The notes below the pieces were generated by a model that saw nothing but the letters and a program-made list of their open reading frames with translations, was not told where the DNA came from and searched no databases. From assembly GCF_000147335.1 (NCBI RefSeq), contig NC_014501.1:3922001-3986000 (forward strand): a DNA stretch of 64,000 nt, written 5' to 3'. A program made the position numbers and the translations under genes. The stretch comes from Gloeothece verrucosa PCC 7822. Lineage in GTDB: Bacteria; Cyanobacteriota; Cyanobacteriia; Cyanobacteriales; Microcystaceae. The stretch's first letter is position 1. Every line of letters begins with the position of its first letter. Shown piece by piece: positions 1-9,318 of this stretch.

Positions 1-103
1 TATTTTCATCAAAATACTCATTTTCAAGATGATTTTTCTATTATACAAATTAATTTTTTCAAGGATTAAAATGCCAGCTTTTTACCGAGAGATTAATTAA
101 TGA

Positions 104-427
104 TTATTTTCCTAAAATTTTTTGTTCTAACTCTTCGCGGCTAGAAAAAATTTCAAAGACCCGATCCATACTGGTTAATTTAAATAACATTTGGATTTGC
201 TCATTGATCGAGCAAAGAAAAAGTTTAGATCCGGCTGAATGAGCCGTTCTTAAAGATAAAACTAATGCTCCTAAACCGGAACTATCCATAAAAGTAACAT
301 CTCTAAAATCAATCACAATGATATCAATCTTTTCTTTGACAAGCTGGCTAATTTCTTGGCGGAAATCGGGGGCTTGCGTAGCATCTAGAATTCCCGAAGG
401 TTTAACCACTTTTATCATACTGCTCAT
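104..427 (-). CDS. STAS-domain anti-sigma factor antagonist-like protein
   Basis: A single STAS domain of 107 aa, the usual size of SpoIIAA/RsbV-like antagonists. These small cytoplasmic proteins bind an anti-sigma factor or kinase partner and are switched by phosphorylation. The motif DSSGLG at about residues 48-53 contains the Ser normally phosphorylated in this family, and the alternating beta strands and helices fill the rest of the protein. It is transcribed away from the carotenoid gene and no partner kinase or phosphatase gene lies nearby, so the controlled pathway cannot be deduced. The start could be Met1 or Met4. Confidence 0.88.
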   Translation of the reverse strand: MSSMIKVVKPSGILDATQAPDFRQEISQLVKEKIDIIVIDFRDVTFMDSSGLGALVLSLRTAHSAGSKLFLCSINEQIQMLFKLTSMDRVFEIFSSREELEQKILGK

Positions 428-832
428 AATACTCTCTACTTGGTTTTCAAGAAAAACCTAAAAGGGGATAGCTTTTGAAGTTTAAATTCAAAAAATTGTT
501 CCATCGGTTCGGTATTTAAGGATTAAAATAATTAAGATAACACTCATCCCTCAGAAAATTTCGGGCACAATTCATCACTTCACTGGTCAAAAAGCCGCTC
601 ATACACTCTTAAACTCTTGCAAGAGAATTGAAGAAAAATTTAATGATCTAAGAGGTTTATGGTATAATAGCTCAACTCAGAAGTTTAACTAGATGTTAGG
701 CGTTGGCATTTTAAATTTGGCATGAAACAATTTTTATCTGGGTTCATTATACCATTTTAGGTAAGAGAGAGAGAAGGAAAAATTGCTGATGTGTTAAGTT
801 AAAAAAATGTTTTGTAGCAGGACTCAAAATGA
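428..832. other. Gene-free divergent region between STAS gene and crtO
   Basis: About 400 bases with no convincing ORF, separating two divergently transcribed genes. It holds a perfect 12-bp palindrome CTCTTGCAAGAG at 614-625 and a TATAAT at 663-668 that could be a -10 element reading to the right, but no good -35 is seen 16-18 bases upstream. Promoters for both neighbours presumably lie here. Confidence 0.4.
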
Positions 833-2476
833 ATGGAAAGCTATGATGTAATTATTATTGGTGCTGGCCATAATGGCTTAGTTTGTGCGGCTTACTTACT
901 GAAAGCTGGTTATAAAGTTTTGTTACTAGAGAAGCGCTCAGTACCCGGAGGGGCAGCAACCACAGAAGAGGTGATCCCCAAAGATGCACCGGGTTTTAAA
1001 TTTAACCTCTGTGCCATCGATCATGAGTTTATTTTTCTCGGGCCTGTGATAGAAGAGTTGCAACTAAGTAAATACGGATTAGAATATCTATTTTGTGACC
1101 CTACCGTTTTTTGTCCTCATCCCGATGGCAAATATTTTTTATCCTATCGTTCTGTAGAAAAAACCTGTGCAGAAATTGCCCGTTACAGTGAGAGAGATGC
1201 CGAAAAATATGGCGAGTTTGTGGACTATTGGTCTAAGTTAATGAATGCCATCGCTCCTTTATTTAATATACCTCCTCAATCGGTCTTAGATTTACTCTCT
1301 AGCTATGATTTTAATAGCCTTAAACAGGTGTTTAGTCTTGTGGGAACTCCTCAAAAAGCCTTAGATTGGTTGCGAACGATGCTGAGTTCGCCGGATGATA
1401 TTCTGCAAGAGTGGTTTGACAGCGAAATTGTTAAGGCCCCTTTAGCACGACTCGCCGCCGAAATTGGGGCCCCCCCTTCTCAAAAAGGCATTACTGCCGG
1501 CATGATCATGATGGCGATGCGTCATCAACCCGGCATTGCCCGGCCCCGAGGGGGTACAGGTGCATTAACCGCCGCTTTAGTCAAGTTAGTGCAAAGTGAA
1601 GGAGGGGTAATTTTAACGGATCAAGCGGTTAAAGGGGTAATAGTTGATAATGGTTGTGCTGTAGGGGTTCGAGTCGTTAGTGGCCTTGAATACCGCGCCA
1701 GCAAAGGAGTGATTTCTAATATAGATGCTCGAAGATTGTTTCTGCAATTAATCGATGCTGGCGATATAGATGCGGCTGCCCCGAAGTTGCGAAACCGATT
1801 AGAGCGTAGAATAACTAATAATAATGAAACCATTTTAAAAATTGACTGTGCGTTATCTGAGCCGCCTCGTTTTGAAGCCTATCAGCATAAAGATGAGTAT
1901 TTAATGGGAACGGTGCTAATTGCTGACTCAGTTGCTCATGTAGAAAAGGCACACGCTACCACCATTATAGGAGAAATTCCTGATGAGAACCCCTCGATTT
2001 ATGTAGATGTTCCCACAGTATTAGATCCCTCAATGGCCCCAGAAGGAAAACATACCCTTTGGATAGAATTTTTTGCTCCCTATCAAATTGCCGGGGCCGA
2101 AGGAACCGGCTTAAATGGAACCGGCTGGACAGATGAATTAAAAAATAAAGTGGCTGATCGGGTGATGGATAAATTAGCTGAATATGCTCCCAATATTAAA
2201 AAGGCAATTATTGCTCGTCGGGTAGAAAGTCCAGCAGAATTAGCCGAGCGCTTGGGGTCTTATAAAGGAAATTATTATCATATAGATATGACCTTAGAGC
2301 AGATGATTTTTTTACGTCCTTTGCCAGAGATTGCTAATTATAAAACCCCCATTAAGAACTTATACTTAACGGGTGCGGGGACTCACCCAGGTGGATCAAT
2401 TTCGGGGATGCCGGGGCGTAATTGTGCTAGGGTTTTTATACGGGATCATCGATCTTTATTGTCGAGGCTGTTTTAA
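833..2476 (+). CDS. crtO: CrtO-type beta-carotene ketolase / phytoene desaturase-family FAD oxidoreductase
   Basis: A 547-aa flavoprotein of the CrtI/CrtO superfamily. The N-terminus carries the FAD-binding motif GAGHNGLVCAAYL followed by an acidic Lys-Arg turn (LLEKR). The C-terminal part has LYLTGAGTHPGGSISGMPG, the conserved second FAD segment of this family. Length and the GAGHNGL variant fit cyanobacterial CrtO, which adds 4-keto groups to beta-carotene to give echinenone/canthaxanthin, better than CrtI. It is probably associated with membranes. A saccharopine-dehydrogenase-like gene follows after about 108 bp in the same direction. Close paralogs of unknown substrate exist, so the exact reaction is less sure than the family. 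Confidence 0.72.
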   Translation: MESYDVIIIGAGHNGLVCAAYLLKAGYKVLLLEKRSVPGGAATTEEVIPKDAPGFKFNLCAIDHEFIFLGPVIEELQLSKYGLEYLFCDPTVFCPHPDGKYFLSYRSVEKTCAEIARYSERDAEKYGEFVDYWSKLMNAIAPLFNIPPQSVLDLLSSYDFNSLKQVFSLVGTPQKALDWLRTMLSSPDDILQEWFDSEIVKAPLARLAAEIGAPPSQKGITAGMIMMAMRHQPGIARPRGGTGALTAALVKLVQSEGGVILTDQAVKGVIVDNGCAVGVRVVSGLEYRASKGVISNIDARRLFLQLIDAGDIDAAAPKLRNRLERRITNNNETILKIDCALSEPPRFEAYQHKDEYLMGTVLIADSVAHVEKAHATTIIGEIPDENPSIYVDVPTVLDPSMAPEGKHTLWIEFFAPYQIAGAEGTGLNGTGWTDELKNKVADRVMDKLAEYAPNIKKAIIARRVESPAELAERLGSYKGNYYHIDMTLEQMIFLRPLPEIANYKTPIKNLYLTGAGTHPGGSISGMPGRNCARVFIRDHRSLLSRLF

Positions 2477-2584
2477 TTAGGCAATAGGCAAGAGGCATTC
2501 TTGCAATAAGGATTTATAAAATAAAATGTGTAATTGATTTTAGGTGCGGTACTTCATAACTCAAGTTAGATTGTAGGAGATGAG

Positions 2585-3688
2585 ATGAGCAAGGTTTTAA
2601 TTTTAGGCGGAAAAGGAAGAATTGGCCGTAGTGTCGCTCAAGATTTAGTGAGTCATACTGATGCAGAAATTATCATCACAGGACGCACAGCCAAGAATGA
2701 ACTTTTACAACATAACCTTGACAAATCTATTAAATTGTTGATGTTGGATTTAGATGATCTCGAAGAATTACGAAAAACCATTAAAGGATGTGACTTAGTG
2801 GTTCATTGCGCTGGGCCATTTCATTACCGAGATGGAAGAGTGCTAAAAATTTGTATTGAAGAAGGAGTAAATTATATTGATGTGAGCGATCATCGCTCCT
2901 TTTTTCAAAAGGTGATTCAATACCGAGAAGAAGCCCAAAAAGCCGGCATTACAGCAATTCTAAATACAGGGGTTTTCCCGGGGATTTCTAATAGTATGGT
3001 ACGGGAAGGCGTGGAACAATTAGATCAAGCAGACACCATTCATTTAAGTTATACCGTTGCCGGTTCTGGGGGGGCAGGAATAACCGTTATGCGGACCACT
3101 TTTTTAGGCTTGCGAGAAGCATTTGATGCTTGGATAGATGGGAAGTGGCAAAAAGTTTTACCTTATACTAAGCGCGAAACTGTAGAGTTTCCTAAACCTT
3201 ATGGAAAAACCGGTGTTTATTGGTTTGATGTGCCAGAAACCTATACATTTGCTGAATCTTTTAAGGTAAAAAATGTTATAACAAAATTTGGCTCTATTCC
3301 CGATTTTTATAATCATTTAACTTGGATTACCGCTCATGTATTTCCCACCGCTTGGATAGAAAGTCATGCGGGAATCGAATTTTTTTCTAAGGTGAGTTAT
3401 AACATGACTGCTGTTACCGATAAATTCACGGGGATCGGGGTAGCCATGCGGGCAGAAATTCGCGGAGAAAAACAGGGAAAAGCCGCTACTTATTATTCCA
3501 CAATGGTACATGAAAATACCGCTTTTTCGGCAGGTTGCGGAACCGGCAGCGTGGCCCAATTTTTGTTAGAAGGAAAGTTAAATCAACCCGGAATTTATCC
3601 CGTTGAACAAGTTTTAACCACAGATTTATTTAAGGCGGCAATGGAAAATCGAGGAATTGAAATTCAGAAAAAGTTAGTTTATAATTAA
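2585..3688 (+). CDS. Saccharopine dehydrogenase-like NAD(P)-binding protein
   Basis: 367 aa. The N-terminus is a Rossmann fold with GGKGRIGRSVAQDL, a GxxGxxG-type dinucleotide site, followed by the DLDDLEEL and VVHCAGPF segments typical of saccharopine dehydrogenase-like proteins. The C-terminal half is the mixed alpha/beta domain of this family. In cyanobacteria such proteins are annotated only as saccharopine dehydrogenase NADP-binding; lysine metabolism is not established for them. Start ATG follows GTAGGAG about 6 bases upstream. It sits between crtO and a nuclease-fold gene (26-bp gap), so co-transcription is possible. Confidence 0.75.
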   Translation: MSKVLILGGKGRIGRSVAQDLVSHTDAEIIITGRTAKNELLQHNLDKSIKLLMLDLDDLEELRKTIKGCDLVVHCAGPFHYRDGRVLKICIEEGVNYIDVSDHRSFFQKVIQYREEAQKAGITAILNTGVFPGISNSMVREGVEQLDQADTIHLSYTVAGSGGAGITVMRTTFLGLREAFDAWIDGKWQKVLPYTKRETVEFPKPYGKTGVYWFDVPETYTFAESFKVKNVITKFGSIPDFYNHLTWITAHVFPTAWIESHAGIEFFSKVSYNMTAVTDKFTGIGVAMRAEIRGEKQGKAATYYSTMVHENTAFSAGCGTGSVAQFLLEGKLNQPGIYPVEQVLTTDLFKAAMENRGIEIQKKLVYN

Positions 3689-3714
3689 GAGAAAAAGAGA
3701 AAATAAAGAGATTT

Positions 3715-4350
3715 ATGCCAATTTTACAGGCTCGAAACTTAACAATCGCTGATGTTGAGCGTCTTTTAGGATTTCAAAAACGCCGCAATGGTCGCTTTGA
3801 ATCCTTTTTGTCTTTACCAGAGATTACCGAAGTCGAAGAACAAGAATTACTCAAAATTCAAGAGGACTTTGAACGGTATCTAGATGAAGATGCCTCAGAA
3901 GGACAAGTAAAATTGGTGGCTATTGCGCCGCTACTGAGATTAGCCGGGTTTTACAATTATCCCATACAAATAAAAGTAGAAAATAATATTGATTCGATAG
4001 AAATCGAAGACGAAAAAGGAATAACCATTGCCGGCCGATTTGATATTATTGCCATTAACAAACAAGAGCAAATTGCCGATAATGTTTACTTTTGGGTGTT
4101 AGCAATTGAATCTAAAAGAAGTGCTATTAATGCAGTAGCCGGATTACCTCAGCTTTTAACTTATGCTTATAAAAGTTTAGAATATCAAGAGGCAGTCTGG
4201 GGTTTAACCACTAATGGAATGCACTATCAATTTGTCTATATTCAGCAAGGAAATCCTCCTATTTATTTATCTATGCCGATTTTAAGTTTATTAGAATTGG
4301 AAAGTGGACTGCAATTGCTACAAGTCCTCAAAGCCATTAGTCAACTTTGA
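3715..4350 (+). CDS. PD-(D/E)XK-type restriction endonuclease-like protein
   Basis: 211 aa, no signal peptide or membrane segment. The centre contains AGRFDIIAI and, about 30 residues later, VLAIESKR, matching the D...ExK core of PD-(D/E)XK nucleases, as in the N-terminal domain of type I restriction R subunits. No helicase, methylase or specificity subunit is adjacent, so this is a solitary nuclease-fold protein of a type common in cyanobacteria. It begins 26 bp after the preceding gene. Catalytic activity is inferred only from the motif. Confidence 0.6.
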   Translation: MPILQARNLTIADVERLLGFQKRRNGRFESFLSLPEITEVEEQELLKIQEDFERYLDEDASEGQVKLVAIAPLLRLAGFYNYPIQIKVENNIDSIEIEDEKGITIAGRFDIIAINKQEQIADNVYFWVLAIESKRSAINAVAGLPQLLTYAYKSLEYQEAVWGLTTNGMHYQFVYIQQGNPPIYLSMPILSLLELESGLQLLQVLKAISQL

Positions 4351-4484
4351 ATTGAGGAATCTAAAAAATATTACAAAATGTAAATAGGTGAGATAACTCA
4401 AATCAAAAAGAGGAATTCTAACAATAGTTAAAAGTTTTCAACGTAAATTTGATTGGCCCCTTAACTATTGATTTGAGTTTATTT

Positions 4485-4961
4485 ATGTCCAAATACTTAC
4501 CCATGACACCCAAAGTTAGCTATAGTGTTTTACGGCAACTACTAGAGGCAGGAAGATGGAAAGAAGCCGATCAAGAAACAGCTTTATTAATGCTAAAAAT
4601 TGCTGATAAACTTGCAGAAAAATATTTAACTGAGGAAGATATTAAAAATTTACCAGCCGAAGATTTATGTATTATTAATCGGCTGTGGATAGATTATAGT
4701 AAAGCCCATTTTGGACTAAGCATTCAAAAAGATATTTTTCAAAATCTAGGTGGGACAGCAGTATATAATGAATTTATTTGGAAAAAATTTTGTGATAGCG
4801 TCGGATGGCGTAATCAGGGAAAATGGCTATACTACAATCAATTAAACTTTAATTTAAAAGCACCTAGAGGTCATCTCCCTCAATTAGGCTGTTTAGGAGA
4901 GGGCCACTGGGGATCGAGACTTAGACAGTGGTCTTCTTTGATCTGCCGACCCGAATTGTAG
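4485..4961 (+). CDS. GUN4 domain protein
   Basis: About 158 aa from the ATG at 4485; an in-frame TTG at 4449 would add 12 residues. The body matches the porphyrin-binding GUN4 domain: LLEAGRWKEADQET, the acidic LCIINRLWIDYSKAHFGLS segment, a GGT turn, VGWR and the signature KAPRGHLP. GUN4 proteins bind protoporphyrin IX and Mg-protoporphyrin; the canonical one stimulates Mg-chelatase in chlorophyll synthesis. This copy lacks the N-terminal helical extension of the canonical cyanobacterial Gun4, so it may be one of the many standalone paralogs rather than the Mg-chelatase cofactor. The extreme C-terminus diverges from the usual ending. Confidence 0.8.
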   Translation: MSKYLPMTPKVSYSVLRQLLEAGRWKEADQETALLMLKIADKLAEKYLTEEDIKNLPAEDLCIINRLWIDYSKAHFGLSIQKDIFQNLGGTAVYNEFIWKKFCDSVGWRNQGKWLYYNQLNFNLKAPRGHLPQLGCLGEGHWGSRLRQWSSLICRPEL

Positions 4962-5004
4962 CCTAGTTAGATCATGAATACACTTAAAACTTTTAAAAAA
5001 AATA

Positions 5005-5235
5005 TTAACTCAAACTAGGTAAAACTTCCTGACCAAAAACTTCAATAAACCGTTCTTGTTCTCGATTAACATTATGTAAAATAAACTCATCAAAACCTAA
5101 CTCAATATCCTGCTTTAACCATTGAATATGTTCCTCATAACTCGCAGAAATACGAACCATTTCCTTTAAATCTTCAGGATGTACAAACTTACCCAAATCA
5201 TCAAATTGAGCCGGCGTTTTCAAGTCGCTTAACAC
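5005..5235 (-). pseudogene. C-terminal remnant of a luciferase-like (LLM) flavin oxidoreductase
   Basis: Only 76 aa are encoded, starting directly in what looks like the tail of an LLM-class FMN/F420-type oxidoreductase. Family members run to about 300 aa and end with a segment like EEHIQWLKQDIELGFDE followed by LHNVNREQERFIEVFG near the C-terminus. The upstream TIM-barrel part is absent; the Uma2 gene begins about 70 bp away on the other strand. The most economical reading is a deletion that left the last quarter of the gene. Expression as a short peptide is possible but no function is supported. Confidence 0.6.
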
Positions 5236-5302
5236 TTGACTAGAAAAAATATTATTGCGCCATTATCATTGCAGTAAGCCGTTGTACAAGGAAGTTTAAG
5301 CC

Positions 5303-5938
5303 ATGTTCGCCCTCGTTTCTCAAGAAAAGACTCAATTGCCGCCTGGTTCTGTCGTGCGCTTACCGGCTACTTGGCAAGAGTATCAATGTTTGTGTGACCA
5401 ACGCGGCGATGGGTCAATTCCACGCCTTAAATATCGCAATGGAGAAGTATTATTGATGTCGCCGCTACCTGTGCATGGTCGAGATGCGAACCTACTCGCC
5501 GACATTGTTAAAGCACTATTAGATCGCGATGGAAGAGAATACGATGCTTTCACACCCGTCACCATGACCTTACCCGAAGAAAGCGGAATCGAGCCAGATT
5601 ATTGTTTTTATATCGATAATTGGCAAGCAGTATCCGGCAAAAAACGCATCGACTGGCGGCAAGATCCGCCACCAGATTTAATTATCGAAATTGATGTCAC
5701 CAGTTATTCCGATGTGCAGGATTATCTTCCCTATCGAGTTCCTGAAGTTTGGCTATTGCGTAAACAACAACTATTAATTTATCTGTTACAAGACACAGAC
5801 TATATTCTTCAAGATAAAAGTATTTATTTCCCAAAAATCCAACTTGAGGAAGTAATCGCCAGATGTATTAAAACTGCCTATGAGCGTAATACGAGTGCGG
5901 CAATTCGAGAACTCAAACAACTGTTAAACAATAATTAA
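5303..5938 (+). CDS. Uma2-family putative endonuclease (DUF820)
   Basis: 211 aa with the layout of Uma2/DUF820 proteins: an N-terminal segment with LPATWQEYQCL, the PLPVHGRDANLLADIV helix, EPDYCFYI and the PPDLIIEIDVTS core carrying the D...E residues of a PD-(D/E)XK fold. The K of the usual ExxK set is not obvious here. These genes are strongly amplified in cyanobacteria, often in tens of copies, and their cellular role is unknown. The preceding oxidoreductase fragment points to a locally rearranged region. Confidence 0.82.
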   Translation: MFALVSQEKTQLPPGSVVRLPATWQEYQCLCDQRGDGSIPRLKYRNGEVLLMSPLPVHGRDANLLADIVKALLDRDGREYDAFTPVTMTLPEESGIEPDYCFYIDNWQAVSGKKRIDWRQDPPPDLIIEIDVTSYSDVQDYLPYRVPEVWLLRKQQLLIYLLQDTDYILQDKSIYFPKIQLEEVIARCIKTAYERNTSAAIRELKQLLNNN

Positions 5939-5955
5939 TAATCAAGTCGCTAAAA

Positions 5956-7884
5956 TTACTGTTCATCCCGTCTAAACATCATTTTCAATTCAAATACTCC
6001 ATCCCCCATTTTTTTATTCATTTCAAAACCCATTTTTTCAAATAAATGTAACATCGGTTTATTTTCTAGGAGAAGTTCGGCAGTAAATCCTAATAACCCT
6101 TGTTTTTTAGCTAAATAAGTCAGATAAGAAAGTAGCTCTGTTCCTATGCCTTGGTGTTGATATTCATCTTTGACCACAAAAGCCGCTTCAGCGATGTGAG
6201 TATCTTCTTCGATGCCATATTGTCCGATAGCAATAACCTGTTCTTTTTCTTCCTTTTTCAAGAAAGCTAAAATCACCATTTCTTGAGTAAAATCAATTAC
6301 TGCAAATTCTTGTAATCGTTCATGGGGAATATCCCGACGAACCGACATAAAACGACGAAATAGACTTTGATTAGAAAGAGAATAAAAGAATTCTTTTAAT
6401 AGGGGTTCATCAGTAATTTTAACGGGTCTGAGGAAAATTTCTAACCCTGAATCAGTGGTCTTATAAGTTTCTAATTCTTCAGGATATTCGCCTCGTTTGC
6501 CGGGAATAAAAGCTTGATCCGAATAAATTAAATTCTGTTTTTTAGCTTGTTCAATTAACCAAGGTCTAAAATTAGGATGAGCGATAGCAATTAAACTCAT
6601 TGCTCGTTCTCGAATATTTTTTCCATGTAGATAAGCTATGCCATATTCAGTCACGACATAATGAATATCCCCTCGGTTAAGGGTAACTCCGGCTCCTTCT
6701 TTAAGGAAAGGAACAATACGAGAGATAGTATCATTCTCAGCAGTGGACTCAAGAGCTAGAATCGTCTTTCCATGACGAGATAATACTGCACCCCGCATAA
6801 AATCTGCTTGTCCGCCAATGCCACTATAAAATTGTTGTCCTAAAGATTCTGCTGTAGCTTGTCCGGTTAAATCTATTTCTAAAGCGCTATTAATAGCCAC
6901 CATATTATCATGACGGGCGATATTAAGGGGGTTATTCGTATAGTCAACCGTTCTAAATTCTATGGCAGGATTATCATTAATATAATGGTAGGTTTCTTGG
7001 CTTCCCATGCAAAAAGTCGCGATGGTTTTCCAACGGTTAAGTGTTTTAGCACTATTATTAATAACTCCTTGCTGTATTAATTTAATAATGCCATCCGAGA
7101 GCAATTCTGTATGTACTCCTAAATTCTTTTTTTGGGATAAATGAGACAAAATAGCATTGGGAACGCTGCCATAACCGACCTGAATTGTATCTCCATCTTC
7201 GATTAAACTGGCCACATATCGGCCGAGCCGCTCAGTTTTTTCATCATCCGTATAGATATCATATTCTAAAAGTGGTTGATTATAGCTGACAATAAAATCT
7301 ACATCATTGATATGAATAAAGCCATCGCCATGAACTCTAGGCATATAAGAATTGACCTGAGCAATGACTAAAGCCGCGCTTTCGGTAGCCGCTTTGACAA
7401 TATCCACACTAACGCCTAAACTCATATAACCATGTTGATCTGGGGGGGAAGTATGGATCAAGGCCACATCGATGGGCACTAACCCCCGTTTAAATAAATC
7501 GGGAACTTGAGAGAGAAAAATGGGGGTATAGTCAGCTAACCCTTGATTGACAGCCGAACGGGTATGATGACCGATAAAAAAAGAATTATGACGAAAATTG
7601 CGTTTAAATTTGGCATCTGTATAAGGAGCAACGCCTAATGTCCAAACCTGAAGAACTTCGGTGTCAAACAGTTCTTTAGGATGACTTTGAACATAGTCAA
7701 TTAAACATCGCACCAGATATTGAGGTTCTCCACAAGCGGTACTGATAAAGATGCGATCGCCAAGATGAATACGGCTAAAGATGTGGTCTAAAGAGGCAAA
7801 CTTATGAGAATATTGCTGTTTAAAAGCATCCAGATTAGGCGTTATCTCTGGTTGAGTTTTGAGCATTGATGGATAGTAGTGCAT
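5956..7884 (-). CDS. Acetyl-CoA hydrolase/CoA-transferase fused to a GNAT acetyltransferase domain
   Basis: About 642 aa from the ATG at 7882-7884, chosen because AGGAGG lies 8 bases upstream; a further in-frame Met adds 10 aa. Residues 1-470 form a two-lobed acetyl-CoA hydrolase/transferase of the 4-hydroxybutyrate CoA-transferase type, with GYGSVPNA and the VAINSALEIDLTG segment containing the likely catalytic Glu, then GIGGQADFMRGA. Residues 490-640 are a GNAT domain with QHQGIGTELLSYL as the acetyl-CoA pyrophosphate loop. One chain thus handles acetyl-CoA and may transfer acetyl groups to a protein or small amine. Acceptor unknown. It is transcribed convergently with Uma2. Confidence 0.85.
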   Translation of the reverse strand: MHYYPSMLKTQPEITPNLDAFKQQYSHKFASLDHIFSRIHLGDRIFISTACGEPQYLVRCLIDYVQSHPKELFDTEVLQVWTLGVAPYTDAKFKRNFRHNSFFIGHHTRSAVNQGLADYTPIFLSQVPDLFKRGLVPIDVALIHTSPPDQHGYMSLGVSVDIVKAATESAALVIAQVNSYMPRVHGDGFIHINDVDFIVSYNQPLLEYDIYTDDEKTERLGRYVASLIEDGDTIQVGYGSVPNAILSHLSQKKNLGVHTELLSDGIIKLIQQGVINNSAKTLNRWKTIATFCMGSQETYHYINDNPAIEFRTVDYTNNPLNIARHDNMVAINSALEIDLTGQATAESLGQQFYSGIGGQADFMRGAVLSRHGKTILALESTAENDTISRIVPFLKEGAGVTLNRGDIHYVVTEYGIAYLHGKNIRERAMSLIAIAHPNFRPWLIEQAKKQNLIYSDQAFIPGKRGEYPEELETYKTTDSGLEIFLRPVKITDEPLLKEFFYSLSNQSLFRRFMSVRRDIPHERLQEFAVIDFTQEMVILAFLKKEEKEQVIAIGQYGIEEDTHIAEAAFVVKDEYQHQGIGTELLSYLTYLAKKQGLLGFTAELLLENKPMLHLFEKMGFEMNKKMGDGVFELKMMFRRDEQ

Positions 7885-7933
7885 GGTGAATTCCTCCTCT
7901 CCTAGCTTACCCATCTGCCGCCTTTATCTTATA

Positions 7934-8632
7934 TCAATCAAACCAGCCAATTTGTTCATTAGATAAGACGGTGGATGCAGCAGCCGGAGCAATATAACGG
8001 TGATCGGGTCGTGGACGAAGGTCATAAATGGGTTTTCGTGTGAGGGCGCTATTTGAAGAGGTTTCTGGTTGGGGTTTAGGAGAAGGAACGGCGGCTAAAG
8101 AAGCGTAAAGTTTTTCAACCAGTTTTTTTTGTTCTTCTAATTCTAATTTTACTGCTTGTGCTTGAGCGAGTTCTGCATTTAGATTATTGATCAGGGTTTG
8201 TTGTGTTTCTAGCTGAGATTTTAAGGCTTGAGTTTGGGTTAATTCGGTATTGAGTTTATCAATTAAGGCTTTTTGCTGTTCTAGTTGGGATTTTAAGCTT
8301 TGTGCTTGAGCAAGTTCGCTATGGAGTTGATCGATCTGGGTTTGTTCTTGTTCTAACTTTTGATTAGCCTGCTGTAATTGCTCTTGCAGGGTTTTGACTA
8401 AATTTTTTTGAGTTTCTAATTGAGATTGTAAATCCTCTAGTGGCTCAAGTCTAGGATTAGCCTCCTCGGGGGTTGAGGCTGGGATTTTTTCTAGATTGCC
8501 AGTAGAAGGTCGTTTGCGCGTAGAACGGGATGTATTTGAAGTCCCTTCAGTAAGAGAGGGGGAATGGTCTGTCTCTGTACTGGTAGGGTTCACTTCTTCT
8601 CGAAGTAGGTCTGATATACGTTTTTTAGCCAT
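7934..8632 (-). CDS. Coiled-coil Q-rich protein paired with ParA; McdB-like candidate
   Basis: 232 aa in three parts. Residues 1-70 are a polar, basic, probably disordered head beginning [10 protein letters not shown]. Residues 70-175 are a Gln-rich coiled coil containing three repeats of about 30 aa (for example KSQLEQQKALIDKLNTEL). The last 55 residues are Pro/Ser/Arg-rich and end in IGWFD, with a Trp two residues from the C-terminal position. The start overlaps the stop of the ParA gene (TAATG), so the two are translationally coupled. McdB carboxysome-positioning adaptors have a disordered head, Q-rich coiled coil and C-terminal Trp next to a ParA-type McdA; assignment here is by architecture and context only. 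Confidence 0.55.
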   Translation of the reverse strand: MAKKRISDLLREEVNPTSTETDHSPSLTEGTSNTSRSTRKRPSTGNLEKIPASTPEEANPRLEPLEDLQSQLETQKNLVKTLQEQLQQANQKLEQEQTQIDQLHSELAQAQSLKSQLEQQKALIDKLNTELTQTQALKSQLETQQTLINNLNAELAQAQAVKLELEEQKKLVEKLYASLAAVPSPKPQPETSSNSALTRKPIYDLRPRPDHRYIAPAAASTVLSNEQIGWFD

Positions 8633-9318
8633 TATTTACTCCAGTCTCGTTTTAATTCATCGGCTACCCGGCGATAGTCTGCGGAAGCTTCTTGGGCATT
8701 TTTTCCCCGCCATTCTTTGACTGAAACCCCTTCTAAAACTGCTCGCTCATGGGCTTTATAGTTTCTGACAAAAGCATGGCATACAGGGATACCTAATTCT
8801 AGAAGCGTGTTTTGTGCTTCTAAGGTTTCTTTTAGGCTGCGGGAGTCTACCTTAGTTAACAATACCCGATAAGCGACCCCTAAAGGCATGACGGCTTTTT
8901 GTACAGTTTCAATTAAAGCGCTTAAGTCCATCGGCGCGGCGGGGGTGGGTAAGACAATATAATCAGAAGCATCCATGACAGTAGCAAGCACTTCTGACCT
9001 TAAGGCCGGTGGGGTATCGATGACAATTAAGTTATAGTCTTTGATAGAGCGCATTTCGGCGAGGAGTTTGGTGTCGGTTTCTTGAGAGAGATCAAATTCC
9101 ATGCCTTTTTCGGAACGTTCTACCCACCAGGTGGCTGAACCTTGAGGATCAGCATCTACCAGTAATACATCTTGTTTTTCTCCCCAAATGGCGGCAAGAT
9201 TAACGGCGGTGGTGGTTTTTCCTACTCCTCCTTTTCCGTTGACGATGGCGAGTATTTTGGGGTTGTTGTCTTCGGTTGTCGCGGGCGGTTTTGCTTTTTT
9301 CATAGTTTCGGCCAGCAT
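8632..9318 (-). CDS. ParA/MinD-type ATPase; McdA-like candidate
   Basis: 228 aa, a standalone ParA ATPase. The deviant Walker A box [16 protein letters not shown] is at about residues 27-42 with both signature lysines, [14 protein letters not shown] is the Walker A' region, and IVIDTPPAL the Walker B region. ParA proteins form ATP-dependent dimers on DNA and position plasmids, chromosomes or protein cargo. No parB or origin-like repeats are found here; the downstream partner is a coiled-coil protein overlapping by one base. That pairing fits cargo-positioning systems such as McdAB more than plasmid partition. Start ATG has AGGGG 8-12 bases upstream. Confidence 0.85.
   Translation of the reverse strand: MLAETMKKAKPPATTEDNNPKILAIVNGKGGVGKTTTAVNLAAIWGEKQDVLLVDADPQGSATWWVERSEKGMEFDLSQETDTKLLAEMRSIKDYNLIVIDTPPALRSEVLATVMDASDYIVLPTPAAPMDLSALIETVQKAVMPLGVAYRVLLTKVDSRSLKETLEAQNTLLELGIPVCHAFVRNYKAHERAVLEGVSVKEWRGKNAQEASADYRRVADELKRDWSK

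Noticed and set aside
8632..9318. Plasmid partition locus
   Set aside because: No parB, rep or centromere-like iterons; flanked by chromosomal genes. Cargo positioning fits better.
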